64,000 nucleotides of DNA, from positions 620,001-684,000 of the forward strand of contig NZ_CBDCEO010000012.1 in assembly GCF_965215815.1 (NCBI RefSeq), read 5' to 3'. Positions 44,603-52,210 of the stretch are shown here, piece by piece. Each line of letters opens with the position of its first letter. Position 1 is the first letter of the stretch. A model generated the notes under the pieces. The model did no database searches. It had not been told where the DNA came from and was given only the letters and a program-made list of their open reading frames with translations. This DNA comes from Poriferisodalis sp965215815 (lineage in GTDB: Bacteria; Actinomycetota; Acidimicrobiia; Acidimicrobiales; Poriferisodalaceae). Both the position numbers and the translations under genes were made by a program.

Positions 44603-45419
44603 GGCCGACCAGCGGCATCCCGTTGGCCATCACCGTCATCGTCAGGACGTTGGTGTCGGCAGGCAGCTCCGCCATGTAGAGGACTGCGCGGGCCACGTCG
44701 TCGACATCCATCAGCGGTTCGGCCCGGATGCTCCCGTCGGCCTGGGGGACACCGGTGGCCATGGCCGCGGTCAGGGGCGATTCGGCGTTGCCGATGTCGA
44801 TCTGCCCGACGGTGATGCCGTGGGAGCGCCCGTCCAGCGACAGTGCCTTGGTCAGCCCTGTGATGGCGTGTTTCGTCGCTGTGTAGGGGGATGAATGCGG
44901 TCGCGGTGTCTGCGCCGACACCGACCCGTTGTTGATGATGCGACCGCCGGAGGGCCGCTGGCGTTTCATCTGAGCGAAGGCCGCACGGGCGCACAGCCAT
45001 GAGCCGGTGAGATTCACGCCGACGGTGGCCATCCAGTCCGCGACCGGTACTTCATCCACCGGCACGGGACGGGTGCCCATGCCGGCGTTGTTGAACAGCA
45101 GGTCGACACGTCCGAACCGGTCTGTGGTCCCTGCGAACAGAGCATCGACCTGGTCTGGTTCCGAGACATCAGCGGTGACGGCGAGTGCTTCATCCGCGCA
45201 CAGATCCACCACCTCGTCGAGCAGCTCTCGGCGACGGCCGCAGATGACCACCTTCCAGCCGGCCTCCGAGAGCGCCAGCGCGCAGGCCTTGCCGACACCG
45301 GTGCCGCCTCCGGTGATGATTGCCACCCGGTCACGGGTTCCGGCGTCGTTCGAGCCGGCATCGCCAGGAGCAGCGTCATTTGGAGCAGTTCCCGATTCGC
45401 CTACCTGTGGTGCGTTCAC
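44595..45419 (-). CDS. Short-chain dehydrogenase/reductase (SDR)
   Basis: 274 residues from the GTG at 45419 that overlaps the glnS stop (GTGA), with AGGAGG just upstream. Cofactor motif ITGGGTGVGKACA near 37, LLFNNAGMG, NGSVS, active-site YTATK with Tyr and Lys, then the C-terminal AVLYMAELPADTNVL. Classical SDR; substrate unknown. The first 28 residues are Asn/Asp/Gly-rich and poorly conserved. Confidence 0.9.
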   Translation of the reverse strand: MNAPQVGESGTAPNDAAPGDAGSNDAGTRDRVAIITGGGTGVGKACALALSEAGWKVVICGRRRELLDEVVDLCADEALAVTADVSEPDQVDALFAGTTDRFGRVDLLFNNAGMGTRPVPVDEVPVADWMATVGVNLTGSWLCARAAFAQMKRQRPSGGRIINNGSVSAQTPRPHSSPYTATKHAITGLTKALSLDGRSHGITVGQIDIGNAESPLTAAMATGVPQADGSIRAEPLMDVDDVARAVLYMAELPADTNVLTMTVMANGMPLVGRG

Positions 45420-47398
45420 GTGGCCTCCTTCTGCGGCTGCTCGCCGCCCTCTGTTGCGCCCTGACTGCCGCCTCGCTCGCCGCGCTGACTGCCGCGCTGA
45501 GTGCCGCTTCGCTCGCCGCGCTGAGTGCCGCTTCGCTCGCCGTCGCCCTTGGAGCCCCGCTTGCCGCCCTGCTTGGCGGCTTGGGCCTGACGCTTCTGAA
45601 TGTTCGCCCACTCGTCTCGCAGCCCGACGGTGCGGTGGAACAGCGAGACCCCTGAGCTGTCCGACACGGGGCTGTCCGACGCAGGGCCGTCCAACCCGGG
45701 GCTGTCCAACCCGGGGTTGTCCAACCCAGGGCTGTCCGACACGGGGCCGTCGGCGCAGAAATAGCCGAGTCGCTCGAACTGCACCACGGTGCCCGCAGCG
45801 ATATCCGCGATTGCCGGCTCTGCAACGCCGGCAAGAACCTCACGGGAGTCCGGATGCAGGTCGTCGAGGGGATCACCGGTGCGGTCGCCTGGCAGCTCGG
45901 CATCGAAGAGCCGCTCATACAGCGCAGCAGTGATGGGCACTGCGTGCGCTGCGCTGACCCAGTGAATGGTGGCCTTGACCTTTCGGCCGTCGGGCGCCTG
46001 ACCGCCGGAAGTCTGCGGGTCATAGGTGCAGTGCACCTCGGTGACATTGCCCTCGCCGTCGGTCACCGCGTCGGTGCAACGCACGAAGTAGCCCGCTCGC
46101 AGCCGGACCTCCCGACCAGGCGTGAGCCGGAAGTACTTCGGCGGGGCCTCCAGCCGGAAGTCGTCCTGCTCGATCCACAGGGTCCCGCTGAAGGGCACCT
46201 GCCGGGTGCCCACAGCCGGATCCTCGGGATTATTGACCGCCTCCCGGTACTCGGTGACGGGCACGCCGTCGTCATCGGCGGGCCAGTTGGTGATCACGAG
46301 CTTCAGCGGCCGCAGGACGGCCATGCGGCGAGGCGCCACGGCATTCAGCTCCGTTCGCACGAACGATTCCAGCAGCTCAGGAGCGTGGCGGCTGTTGGTA
46401 CGCGCAACCCCGATAGAGGCGCAGAACTCTCGGATGGCCGCAGGGGGATACCCCCGCCGCCGCAGGGCACGCAGCGTCGGCAGCCGGGGATCGTCCCAGC
46501 CGTCCACATGGCCGCCCTCCACCAGCCGGCGCAGGACCCGCTTGGAGGTGATCGTGTGGTTCAGCTCCAGCCGGGCGAACTCGGTCTGGTAGGGCCGCTC
46601 ACCGGTATGGCCGAGCGCATCGAGCGGCAAATGTTCCAGGTACCAGTCATAGAGCGCCCGGTTGTCTCGGAATTCCAGCGTGCACAGCGAATGGGTGACG
46701 CCCTCGACGGCATCGCTCTGGCCGTGTGCCCAGTCGTAGGTGGGGTAGATGCACCAGCGGTCGCCGCTGCGGTAGTGATGCTCGTGACGGATGCGGTACA
46801 TCACCGGGTCGCGCATCTGCATGTTCTCGTGCTGCATGTCGACGCGGGCACGCAGCACCCGGCTGCCCTCGGGATACCGGCCGGCGGCCATCTCCCGGAA
46901 CAGGCGCAAGTTCTCGGTGACCGGCCGGTCGCGGTACGGGCTCTCCGTGCCTGCGCGGCCGAAGCCTCCGCGGCCAGCCGAGATGGCGTCCGCGTCCTGA
47001 TCATCGACGTAGGCAAGACCTCGCTCAATCAGCAGCTCGGCCCACGCGTACAACTGCTCGAAGTAGTCCGAGGCGTAGCGGATCTCGTGCGGCTCGAATC
47101 CGAGCCACCTCACGTCGTCGACGATGGCATCGACATATTCAGGGCTCTCGGTGGCGGGGTTCGTGTCATCGAAGCGGAGGACACAGCGCCCGCCGAATTC
47201 GGAAGCGACAGTGAAGTCGAGACAGATGGCCTTGGCATGACCGATGTGGAGGTACCCGTTCGGCTCTGGCGGAAAGCGGGTCTGCACTCGGCCCGCGAAC
47301 CGCGCCGAAGCAAGGTCCGCTACGACAAGATCGCGAATGAGGTCGCGCCCGCTGCCGTCGTCTGGCTCAGGACTGATCTCGGCAGGGCGGGAGGGCAC
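45416..47398 (-). CDS. glnS: Glutaminyl-tRNA synthetase
   Basis: 660 residues. Class-I motifs: PPEPNGYLHIGHAKAICLDF near 42 (HIGH) and NHTITSKRVLRRLVEGG near 280 (in place of the more usual MSKR). The GlnRS-type anticodon-binding beta-barrels follow (FSGTLWIEQDDF, YFRLTPGREVRLR). Most actinobacteria make Gln-tRNA by the GatCAB route and lack GlnRS, so the gene suggests lateral gain. Odd: a PGLD/SDSP repeat is inserted near residue 555 (45664-45745) and the last 55 residues are a basic, repetitive tail (GERSGTQR units). Confidence 0.92.
   Translation of the reverse strand: MPSRPAEISPEPDDGSGRDLIRDLVVADLASARFAGRVQTRFPPEPNGYLHIGHAKAICLDFTVASEFGGRCVLRFDDTNPATESPEYVDAIVDDVRWLGFEPHEIRYASDYFEQLYAWAELLIERGLAYVDDQDADAISAGRGGFGRAGTESPYRDRPVTENLRLFREMAAGRYPEGSRVLRARVDMQHENMQMRDPVMYRIRHEHHYRSGDRWCIYPTYDWAHGQSDAVEGVTHSLCTLEFRDNRALYDWYLEHLPLDALGHTGERPYQTEFARLELNHTITSKRVLRRLVEGGHVDGWDDPRLPTLRALRRRGYPPAAIREFCASIGVARTNSRHAPELLESFVRTELNAVAPRRMAVLRPLKLVITNWPADDDGVPVTEYREAVNNPEDPAVGTRQVPFSGTLWIEQDDFRLEAPPKYFRLTPGREVRLRAGYFVRCTDAVTDGEGNVTEVHCTYDPQTSGGQAPDGRKVKATIHWVSAAHAVPITAALYERLFDAELPGDRTGDPLDDLHPDSREVLAGVAEPAIADIAAGTVVQFERLGYFCADGPVSDSPGLDNPGLDSPGLDGPASDSPVSDSSGVSLFHRTVGLRDEWANIQKRQAQAAKQGGKRGSKGDGERSGTQRGERSGTQRGSQRGERGGSQGATEGGEQPQKEAT
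45459..45545 (+). repeat. Tandem repeats coding the GlnRS tail
   Basis: Imperfect direct repeats of about 30 and 12 bases encode SGTQRGER/GSQRGERGGSQ at the GlnRS C-terminus. A second cluster of 15-base repeats at about 45664-45745 encodes PGLD/SDSP units. Both stay in frame. Confidence 0.75.
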
Positions 47399-47404
47399 GG
47401 CTCC

Positions 47405-48304
47405 TCAGGCAGCGACAGTGACGTGCGGCGGCGGCCAGACGCCTGCGACGATGCCGGACTCGACCAGGTAGCCGGTGATGCTCTCGAGGCGCCCGAGCAA
47501 GGCCTCGAATTCGTCGGCCGTCAGGGCTTCGGCTGCTGGGGAGGACAGGCGGTCCGTGTCGTGCTCGACGGCTCTGCGTGCAGCGTTGCCTTCGGGGGTC
47601 TGTTCCCCGTCGGCGGTGATCCAACCGCGGTCGATGAGCCGCTGGCAGGCAGCGTCCCACTCCTGGGCATTCCAGCCACGGATCTTCTGGATGGTGGCGC
47701 CGTTTCCGTGGCCACCAGTGGTCATCATGACGTGGCACTCGACGGGGTCGAGGTCACCGGCTGCGAGCGCAATGTTGTGCGCGTCGAAGCGGAACTCTCG
47801 CAGCAGCGTGCAGCCGTGCCAGAGGTCCATGACGTCCCCGCCGCCGGTGCTGTCGCACGGCCACGGTTCCGAGGCCCACCCCGCGTAGAGCGGTCGTGCG
47901 CCCGTCGGCAGATCGCCCGCAAAACTGCGCAGGGCGGATGCTGCGGCTGAGATGTCGCCGGGATCCGGGTACTCGCCCAGAGCCCGTTGCATCGAGGCGG
48001 TCGTGAGCTCAAGCTGCCGGGCTCGGACTGCGTCAGGCTCCATGATGTCCCAGCAGCCAGGCACCGCTCGTTCCACCATGCGAGGTGCGAAGTTGTAGAA
48101 CACCGCAGTCACCGTCGCTGCGCTGGCCCTGCCCATCGGGGCCGAGCGGTATGCGAAGTAGGCGTGCCACCAGCCCTTGAAGCCGTCGTCGTTGAATCCG
48201 TAGATCTCCGGTGAGTAGTAGGCCACCGTGTGGATCGGCTCGACCGTGCGGCCCAGGCGCCGGATCGGGCTTCGACGGTCCTCGGTGCGTGGAATCTCAC
48301 CCAT
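47405..48304 (-). CDS. SCO6745-family protein
   Basis: 299 residues from the ATG at 48304, with GAGGAG nine bases upstream; the open frame further upstream to 48517 is a shadow. Features typical of the family: an N-terminal helix RRLGRTVEPIHTVAYYSPE, GFKGWWHAYFAYRSAPMG, WHGCTLLREFRFDAHNIAL near 195 and an ending with a helix-rich TPEGNAARRAVEHDTDRL. This family is widespread in actinobacteria and its function is unknown. It lies just downstream of glnS on the same strand orientation reversed in order: SCO6745 gene first, then glnS. Confidence 0.85.
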   Translation of the reverse strand: MGEIPRTEDRRSPIRRLGRTVEPIHTVAYYSPEIYGFNDDGFKGWWHAYFAYRSAPMGRASAATVTAVFYNFAPRMVERAVPGCWDIMEPDAVRARQLELTTASMQRALGEYPDPGDISAAASALRSFAGDLPTGARPLYAGWASEPWPCDSTGGGDVMDLWHGCTLLREFRFDAHNIALAAGDLDPVECHVMMTTGGHGNGATIQKIRGWNAQEWDAACQRLIDRGWITADGEQTPEGNAARRAVEHDTDRLSSPAAEALTADEFEALLGRLESITGYLVESGIVAGVWPPPHVTVAA

Positions 48305-48442
48305 GGGGTACTCCTCGATGTCGGGGCCGTTGCGGGGTGGCCGACGGCCGCCAGGTATCGCTCGGCGTGTCGGTGCAGGTTGTGTTGGGTCGCTCGCGGT
48401 CGCCGCAATGGTATGGCGCTGCGGGCTCGTGCGCGGTGCCCT

Positions 48443-48502
48443 GCGCTGTTCCCGGGTGAGCGCACGGCACTTCTGCACTGCTCCCAAGTGACCGCACGGA
48501 AC
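48443..48502 (+). repeat. 32-bp direct repeat upstream of SRPBCC gene
   Basis: Two imperfect 28-base copies (48443-48470 and 48475-48502) sharing TCCC..GTGA.CGCACGG, in the 211-base divergent promoter region between the SCO6745 and SRPBCC genes. They could be regulator sites; no -10/-35 was confidently placed. Confidence 0.55.
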
Positions 48503-48515
48503 TACGGTTTCGACC

Positions 48516-48986
48516 ATGACCGTTCACGGAATGCAGCACGAAGCCACCGTCGAGATCGCCGCCACGCCAGAAACCGTCTTCGCCATGGTCTGCGACGTGC
48601 CGCGCATGGGGGAGTGGAGCCCCGAGAACGCCGGAGCAAATTGGACCAGCGGCACGCCGGGCGCCGAGGGTTCCACGTTCGAAGGGCACAACCGCATCGG
48701 CGAACGCGAGTGGAGCGTGCCGTGCACCGTCACCGTGGCGCAACCCGGCGAGTGCTTCGAATGGGTGACCCGGCCAGAGGATCCCGAGGGCCCCTATGTG
48801 CGCTGGACGTACCGCACGGCGTCCAACGAGGGTGGCGGAACGACGTTGACCGAAACTTGGGACGTCCTGTCGCTGCCGCCGACACTGCAGCCGCTCAGCG
48901 CGGAGCAGTTGGCGGCACGGGCCGACGTCGTGCGTGCGGGCATGGCCGCAACCCTCGTGGCCATCAAGGCCGCCGCCGAGTCCTGA
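48516..48986 (+). CDS. SRPBCC (START-like) domain protein
   Basis: 156 residues. Polyketide-cyclase/START fold: EATVEIAATPETVFAMVCDVPRMGEWSPE at the N-terminus, GEREWSVPCTVTVAQPGECFEWVTR and a C-terminal long helix. It would bind a hydrophobic ligand; ligand unknown. It is divergent from the SCO6745 gene. Its stop codon lies inside a 28-base tandem array. Confidence 0.87.
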   Translation: MTVHGMQHEATVEIAATPETVFAMVCDVPRMGEWSPENAGANWTSGTPGAEGSTFEGHNRIGEREWSVPCTVTVAQPGECFEWVTRPEDPEGPYVRWTYRTASNEGGGTTLTETWDVLSLPPTLQPLSAEQLAARADVVRAGMAATLVAIKAAAES

Positions 48987-49055
48987 TTCCGGTCGCTGCG
49001 CCGCCGATTTCTCGTTTCGGCTGCTGTGCCGCCGAGTCCTGATTCCGGCTGCCGC
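48972..49055 (+). repeat. 28-bp tandem array on the SRPBCC stop codon
   Basis: Three units of exactly 28 bases at 48972, 49000 and 49028. Units 1 and 3 are almost identical through GCCGCCGAGTCCTGATTCCG; unit 2 is more diverged. Unit 1 holds the gene's own TGA. Confidence 0.9.
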
Positions 49056-49061
49056 ATCGAC

Positions 49062-50345
49062 CTAGGACTGGCAGCCGACACCATTCCCGTCACGATCCAA
49101 GCGGTACGGGTCCTCGCCGATCACCTTGACGCGCACCGGCTTCTGCTCCGACGTGAGGTCGCCGCAATTGACGGCATCGCCGGGCAGGTTCGGCAAGCAG
49201 GGTTCGTAGGCAGGATGACAGCCAGTACCCGGTGCAGCGGCTTCGGTGTCCGCCGAGTCGGTATCTGCTTCGCTGGTCTCTCCCGGTGTCTCAGGGGAGC
49301 TGGCATCTTCAAGCGAGGATTCTTCGATTGTGACGCTTCCCTTTGCCGGTACTGCGAATTCGAACTCTGCGCCGGTGCATGACGACAGCTGGGTGTCGAG
49401 CGAGCGCTCTTCCGCAGTGTCAGCCGACAGCTCCCAGCGAGTCTTGACTGCGATCCAGTCTGCGGCGTACTGACACCGATAAGTGGCTTGGGGCGGCCAC
49501 CAGTCATGGGGATCGCGGGCGCCCTTGCTGCGGTTGGTCGAGGAGCTGACGGCGATCAGTGACCGTGAATCGCCGAGGTCGTTTGCGAATCGAGTCCACG
49601 TGTCGGCCGACCAGACGTACCCACCCGATTCCCATGCTTCGGCAAGCGGCACGAGGTGATCGATATCCAAATCGCCGGCGCTGGTCACCGTGGTGTTGTC
49701 ATAGGCAGAGTTCCACGTGCCGTCCGGGTGCTGTTCTTGGGCCAGCACGCGTTCCCGTGTCGTCTGGCCGTTGCTGTAGAGCCAACCCGGGAAGACGGCA
49801 TCGCGGCTGTACCCACTGCGGTGCTCCACCTCGATCCGCAGCCGCTCAAAGAGGCCGATGACGCTCCTGCGCCGCTCGAGGTCAGCGGCTTCGGCGTCGG
49901 TGTCACGCACCGTCGCCTCCGGGAATGTGACCTGCGGGAATGCGGAGACATCGTCGTCTGAAGGGTTCGGAGCAGCAGCGGAGGCAGTGTCTGAAGGGGC
50001 AGTGTCTGAAGGGTTCGGAGTAGCAGCGGAGGCAGTGTCTGAAGGGGCAGTGTCTGAAGGGTTCGGAGCAGCAGCGGAGGCAGTGTCTGAAGGGGCAGTG
50101 TCTGAAGGGGTTGTCCCGCCTATGGCTTCCGAGCGCGGGGTGGCGTCCGCAGCAGGCTGCAGCGTGACGATCGGTGAGTCTGATTTTGTCGAGCTGGCCC
50201 GGGCAGCCTCAGCGTCGGGTTGGCTTCGGGACGTGTCGGGGGCCGGGGCGCACGCGGCCAGCGTGAGAACGGCGCCCACGAGGCAGGTTCCGATGAGAGA
50301 TCGCTGGACCGCAGCGGGGACACGGTTCGATGTGTGCACCCGCAT
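49062..50345 (-). CDS. Secreted HNH lipoprotein with excalibur domain
   Basis: 427 residues. Signal peptide with lipobox LAAC (Cys near residue 32). A disordered region has three copies of a 16-residue unit (SDTASAAAPNPSDTAP) from a 48-base repeat. The nuclease core is DUF1524-like: DIDHLVPLAEAWESGGY near 230, NRSKGARDPHDWWPP and YAADWIAVKTRW. The C-terminus is an excalibur calcium-binding motif, DPYRLDRDGNGVGC. Predicted extracellular, membrane-anchored DNase, possibly for nutrient DNA or competition; activity is inferred. Confidence 0.88.
   Translation of the reverse strand: MRVHTSNRVPAAVQRSLIGTCLVGAVLTLAACAPAPDTSRSQPDAEAARASSTKSDSPIVTLQPAADATPRSEAIGGTTPSDTAPSDTASAAAPNPSDTAPSDTASAATPNPSDTAPSDTASAAAPNPSDDDVSAFPQVTFPEATVRDTDAEAADLERRRSVIGLFERLRIEVEHRSGYSRDAVFPGWLYSNGQTTRERVLAQEQHPDGTWNSAYDNTTVTSAGDLDIDHLVPLAEAWESGGYVWSADTWTRFANDLGDSRSLIAVSSSTNRSKGARDPHDWWPPQATYRCQYAADWIAVKTRWELSADTAEERSLDTQLSSCTGAEFEFAVPAKGSVTIEESSLEDASSPETPGETSEADTDSADTEAAAPGTGCHPAYEPCLPNLPGDAVNCGDLTSEQKPVRVKVIGEDPYRLDRDGNGVGCQS
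49956..50099 (+). repeat. 48-bp tandem repeat in secreted nuclease gene
   Basis: Three in-frame units at 49956, 50004 and 50052, nearly identical. They encode a 16-residue Ser/Asp/Thr/Ala repeat between the lipobox and the nuclease domain. Confidence 0.92.
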
Positions 50346-50568
50346 CGTCGCGCAAGCTAGGCCGCTCCCGGGTGCTCGGGTGGGATACGAACGCCGAGAT
50401 TACTGAATTGCCCGGAATGGGGCCGACTAGCGACTCCGTGACCTGCGCTTTTGCGTTCTCGCGCCGACGATGTGGGCAATTGCTCAGCCGACGCCCCAGG
50501 AACTGTGATGCGCCGAATCCGCCATGTTTCCTCTGGCATGTGTTGACGAAATTCAAGCGCGCGAGTGT

Positions 50569-50597
50569 TTGCATTTGGTTGCGTACGAGTGTATGCT
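50569..50597 (+). promoter_or_regulatory. Candidate promoter of leaderless DUF222-HNH mRNA
   Basis: TTGCAT (50569-50574), 17-base spacer, TATGCT (50592-50597). The start site would fall at or within a base or two of the ATG at 50604, implying a leaderless transcript, common in actinobacteria. No Shine-Dalgarno precedes the ATG. The rest of the 258-base gap is featureless. Confidence 0.6.
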
Positions 50598-50603
50598 TAA
50601 TCC

Positions 50604-51803
50604 ATGTTGCTGGACGCTCCGCCGGTTCACCCCGATGCCATTGCGCTGCTTGCCGCGACTGCCGGTGAGGCCCAGCCGGACGGAAACGGTGTCGACGACG
50701 GTGTCGACCTCGGAATGCTGAAGCACGGCGATTTGGTCGATGAGTTGGTGGATCTGGTGGCGGAACGTGCCCGTTTGGAGGGCCGCTATGTGGCTCTGCT
50801 CGGCGAACTGGTGTCCCGCGATGGGGCTCAGTCGGCTGCGTGGCAGCTGCGTGAGTACACCCGGATGAACTCAGCGCAGGCTCGCAGTGAAGCACGGCTG
50901 GCCGAAGCTCTTGTCGAGCACGAGTTCACCGACACACTCGACGCGCTGTCCGCGGGTGAGATCCAGATATCTCATGCCAAGGTGATTGCTCGGGAGTCGC
51001 CGAAGAAGCACCGTCGCGACGAGGAAGAGTTCCTCGAGCTGTGCCGCGCGTATCCCTCCGATGTGGTTGCCCGTCACACGCTGGCCTATGAGAGCTTGCA
51101 GGTATTTGCAGACCTCGATGCCGAGGCCGCAGCCAACGATCACACTCCGGTCGATGCCGAGCTGGCGCTGCAGCGCGAGGAGCGTCGCTGCTCGATGTTC
51201 CTCGGCGATGACGGGATGTGGCATCTGCGAGCCGATCTGGACTTCATCAGCGGCCGCGAAATCAGCCAGCAGATTGCTGCGGCTGAGCGGGCGGTGCGCC
51301 AACGAGACGACGGCGGTGATCTCACCTATCCACAGCGCAATGCCGATGCATTGTGCGAACTGATCCTGGGCCGCCAGAAGCCGCAGGCAAGTCTGGTGAT
51401 CGTCGCCGATTACAACACGGTGTCGGGTCGGCTCGACAATCCCCGACTCGACGATGGCACTCCACTGTCGGCGAGACAGCTTGCCGAGCTGGCCGCTGAT
51501 GCCAAGGTGCTGCCGGCGATGTTCAAGGCTGACTGGTCTGAGCTTGCCTTGGGGCGTGCCCGAAGCGCCAGCGAGGCGCAGCGCATCGTGCTGGCGATCC
51601 GGGACGGCGGCTGTATTGCTTGCGCTACGCATACCGAGCACTGCCACGCTCACCACATCGATCACTACGAGGATGACGGGCTCACCGAGATCCCCAACTT
51701 GGCCATGTTGTGCGTGCCCTGCCATCTCGACCATCACCAACGCCACTGGGCCATAGACACACCGCCCGACGGCACACCGCGACGCGCACCTCCCTGCGGA
51801 TAG
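50604..51803 (+). CDS. DUF222-HNH endonuclease protein (second copy)
   Basis: 399 residues. DUF222-type N-terminal helices (LVDELVDLVAERARLEGRYVALLGEL, ISHAKVIARES), a middle with RADLDFISGREISQQIAAAE, and the C-terminal HNH: CIACATHTEHCHAHHIDHYEDDG and NLAMLCVPCHLDHHQRH. It has no repeat linker, unlike the copy at 43 kb, and the two are only distantly related. Its stop is followed in the same frame by a remnant of another gene. Confidence 0.9.
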   Translation: MLLDAPPVHPDAIALLAATAGEAQPDGNGVDDGVDLGMLKHGDLVDELVDLVAERARLEGRYVALLGELVSRDGAQSAAWQLREYTRMNSAQARSEARLAEALVEHEFTDTLDALSAGEIQISHAKVIARESPKKHRRDEEEFLELCRAYPSDVVARHTLAYESLQVFADLDAEAAANDHTPVDAELALQREERRCSMFLGDDGMWHLRADLDFISGREISQQIAAAERAVRQRDDGGDLTYPQRNADALCELILGRQKPQASLVIVADYNTVSGRLDNPRLDDGTPLSARQLAELAADAKVLPAMFKADWSELALGRARSASEAQRIVLAIRDGGCIACATHTEHCHAHHIDHYEDDGLTEIPNLAMLCVPCHLDHHQRHWAIDTPPDGTPRRAPPCG

Positions 51804-51926
51804 CTCACTTCGAACGGCATCAACTACACCTTCGAAGGCCGCAGCCTGCGGCTCTTCGCCATCAACGCCAGTTACCCGCTGGTCTCTTACTGCGTCATCG
51901 GGGTGCTGCTGGCTCTGTGGCGCTAG
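51804..51926 (+). pseudogene. C-terminal remnant of a DUF1761-like membrane gene
   Basis: Directly after the HNH stop and in the same frame, 40 codons read NGINYTFEGRSLRLFAINAS then a TM segment ending VIGVLLALWR and a TAG stop. This looks like the C-terminus of a DUF1761-type small membrane protein; the rest of that gene is absent. It has no start codon. Reading through the HNH stop would fuse the two. Confidence 0.55.
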
Positions 51927-52023
51927 CCGACAGCGCCGACGGGCAGTGTGCCTGCCCGCGGAATCTATGCCTGACGCCAGGCTGAGAACCGGCCTGCCGT
52001 AGTCGACGGCGTTCCATGAGGAC

Positions 52024-52049
52024 GTCACATACACTTATGTGTCTGTGAC
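52024..52049. promoter_or_regulatory. 26-bp palindrome, possible operator
   Basis: GTCACA-T-ACAC-TTAT-GTGT-C-TGTGAC: both half-sites pair perfectly apart from one mismatched position on each side. It lies 160 bases before the first giant gene and could bind a dimeric regulator or form a hairpin. Confidence 0.5.
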
Positions 52050-52169
52050 ACCCACTGATGACCATGTGGCACATCGCTAGTCAGCCAGCGAGCGACAGGG
52101 AACACTACTCACCTCAACCGCCGGCACCGGCAGGGCCGACGTCCTCGAACGCTCCACCAAAACGCTTGA

Positions 52170-52177
52170 CCCCCCCC
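52170..52177 (+). repeat. Poly-C tract, 8 bases
   Basis: Eight C's, 33 bases before the GTG of the first giant gene, followed by the shared leader ggaccttggcgctcgg and the ribosome site. The homologous tracts before the second and third genes have 16 and 19 C's. Confidence 0.85.
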
Positions 52178-52210
52178 GGACCTTGGCGCTCGGCCAGCCG
52201 GAGGTAGGTC

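Larger units (their letters stand above)
51927..52210 (+). other. Region before the giant-protein family
   Basis: 284-base gap with no gene. It holds a 26-base palindrome (52024-52049) and a short C tract (52170-52177) followed by the leader shared with the next two family members. Upstream of the C tract it does not match the leader regions of the other two genes. Confidence 0.6.

Noticed and set aside
45854..47950. Long open frame (698 codons) antisense to glnS
   Set aside because: It mirrors the high-GC codon bias of glnS; glnS has all GlnRS motifs, while the antisense translation shows no recognisable domain.
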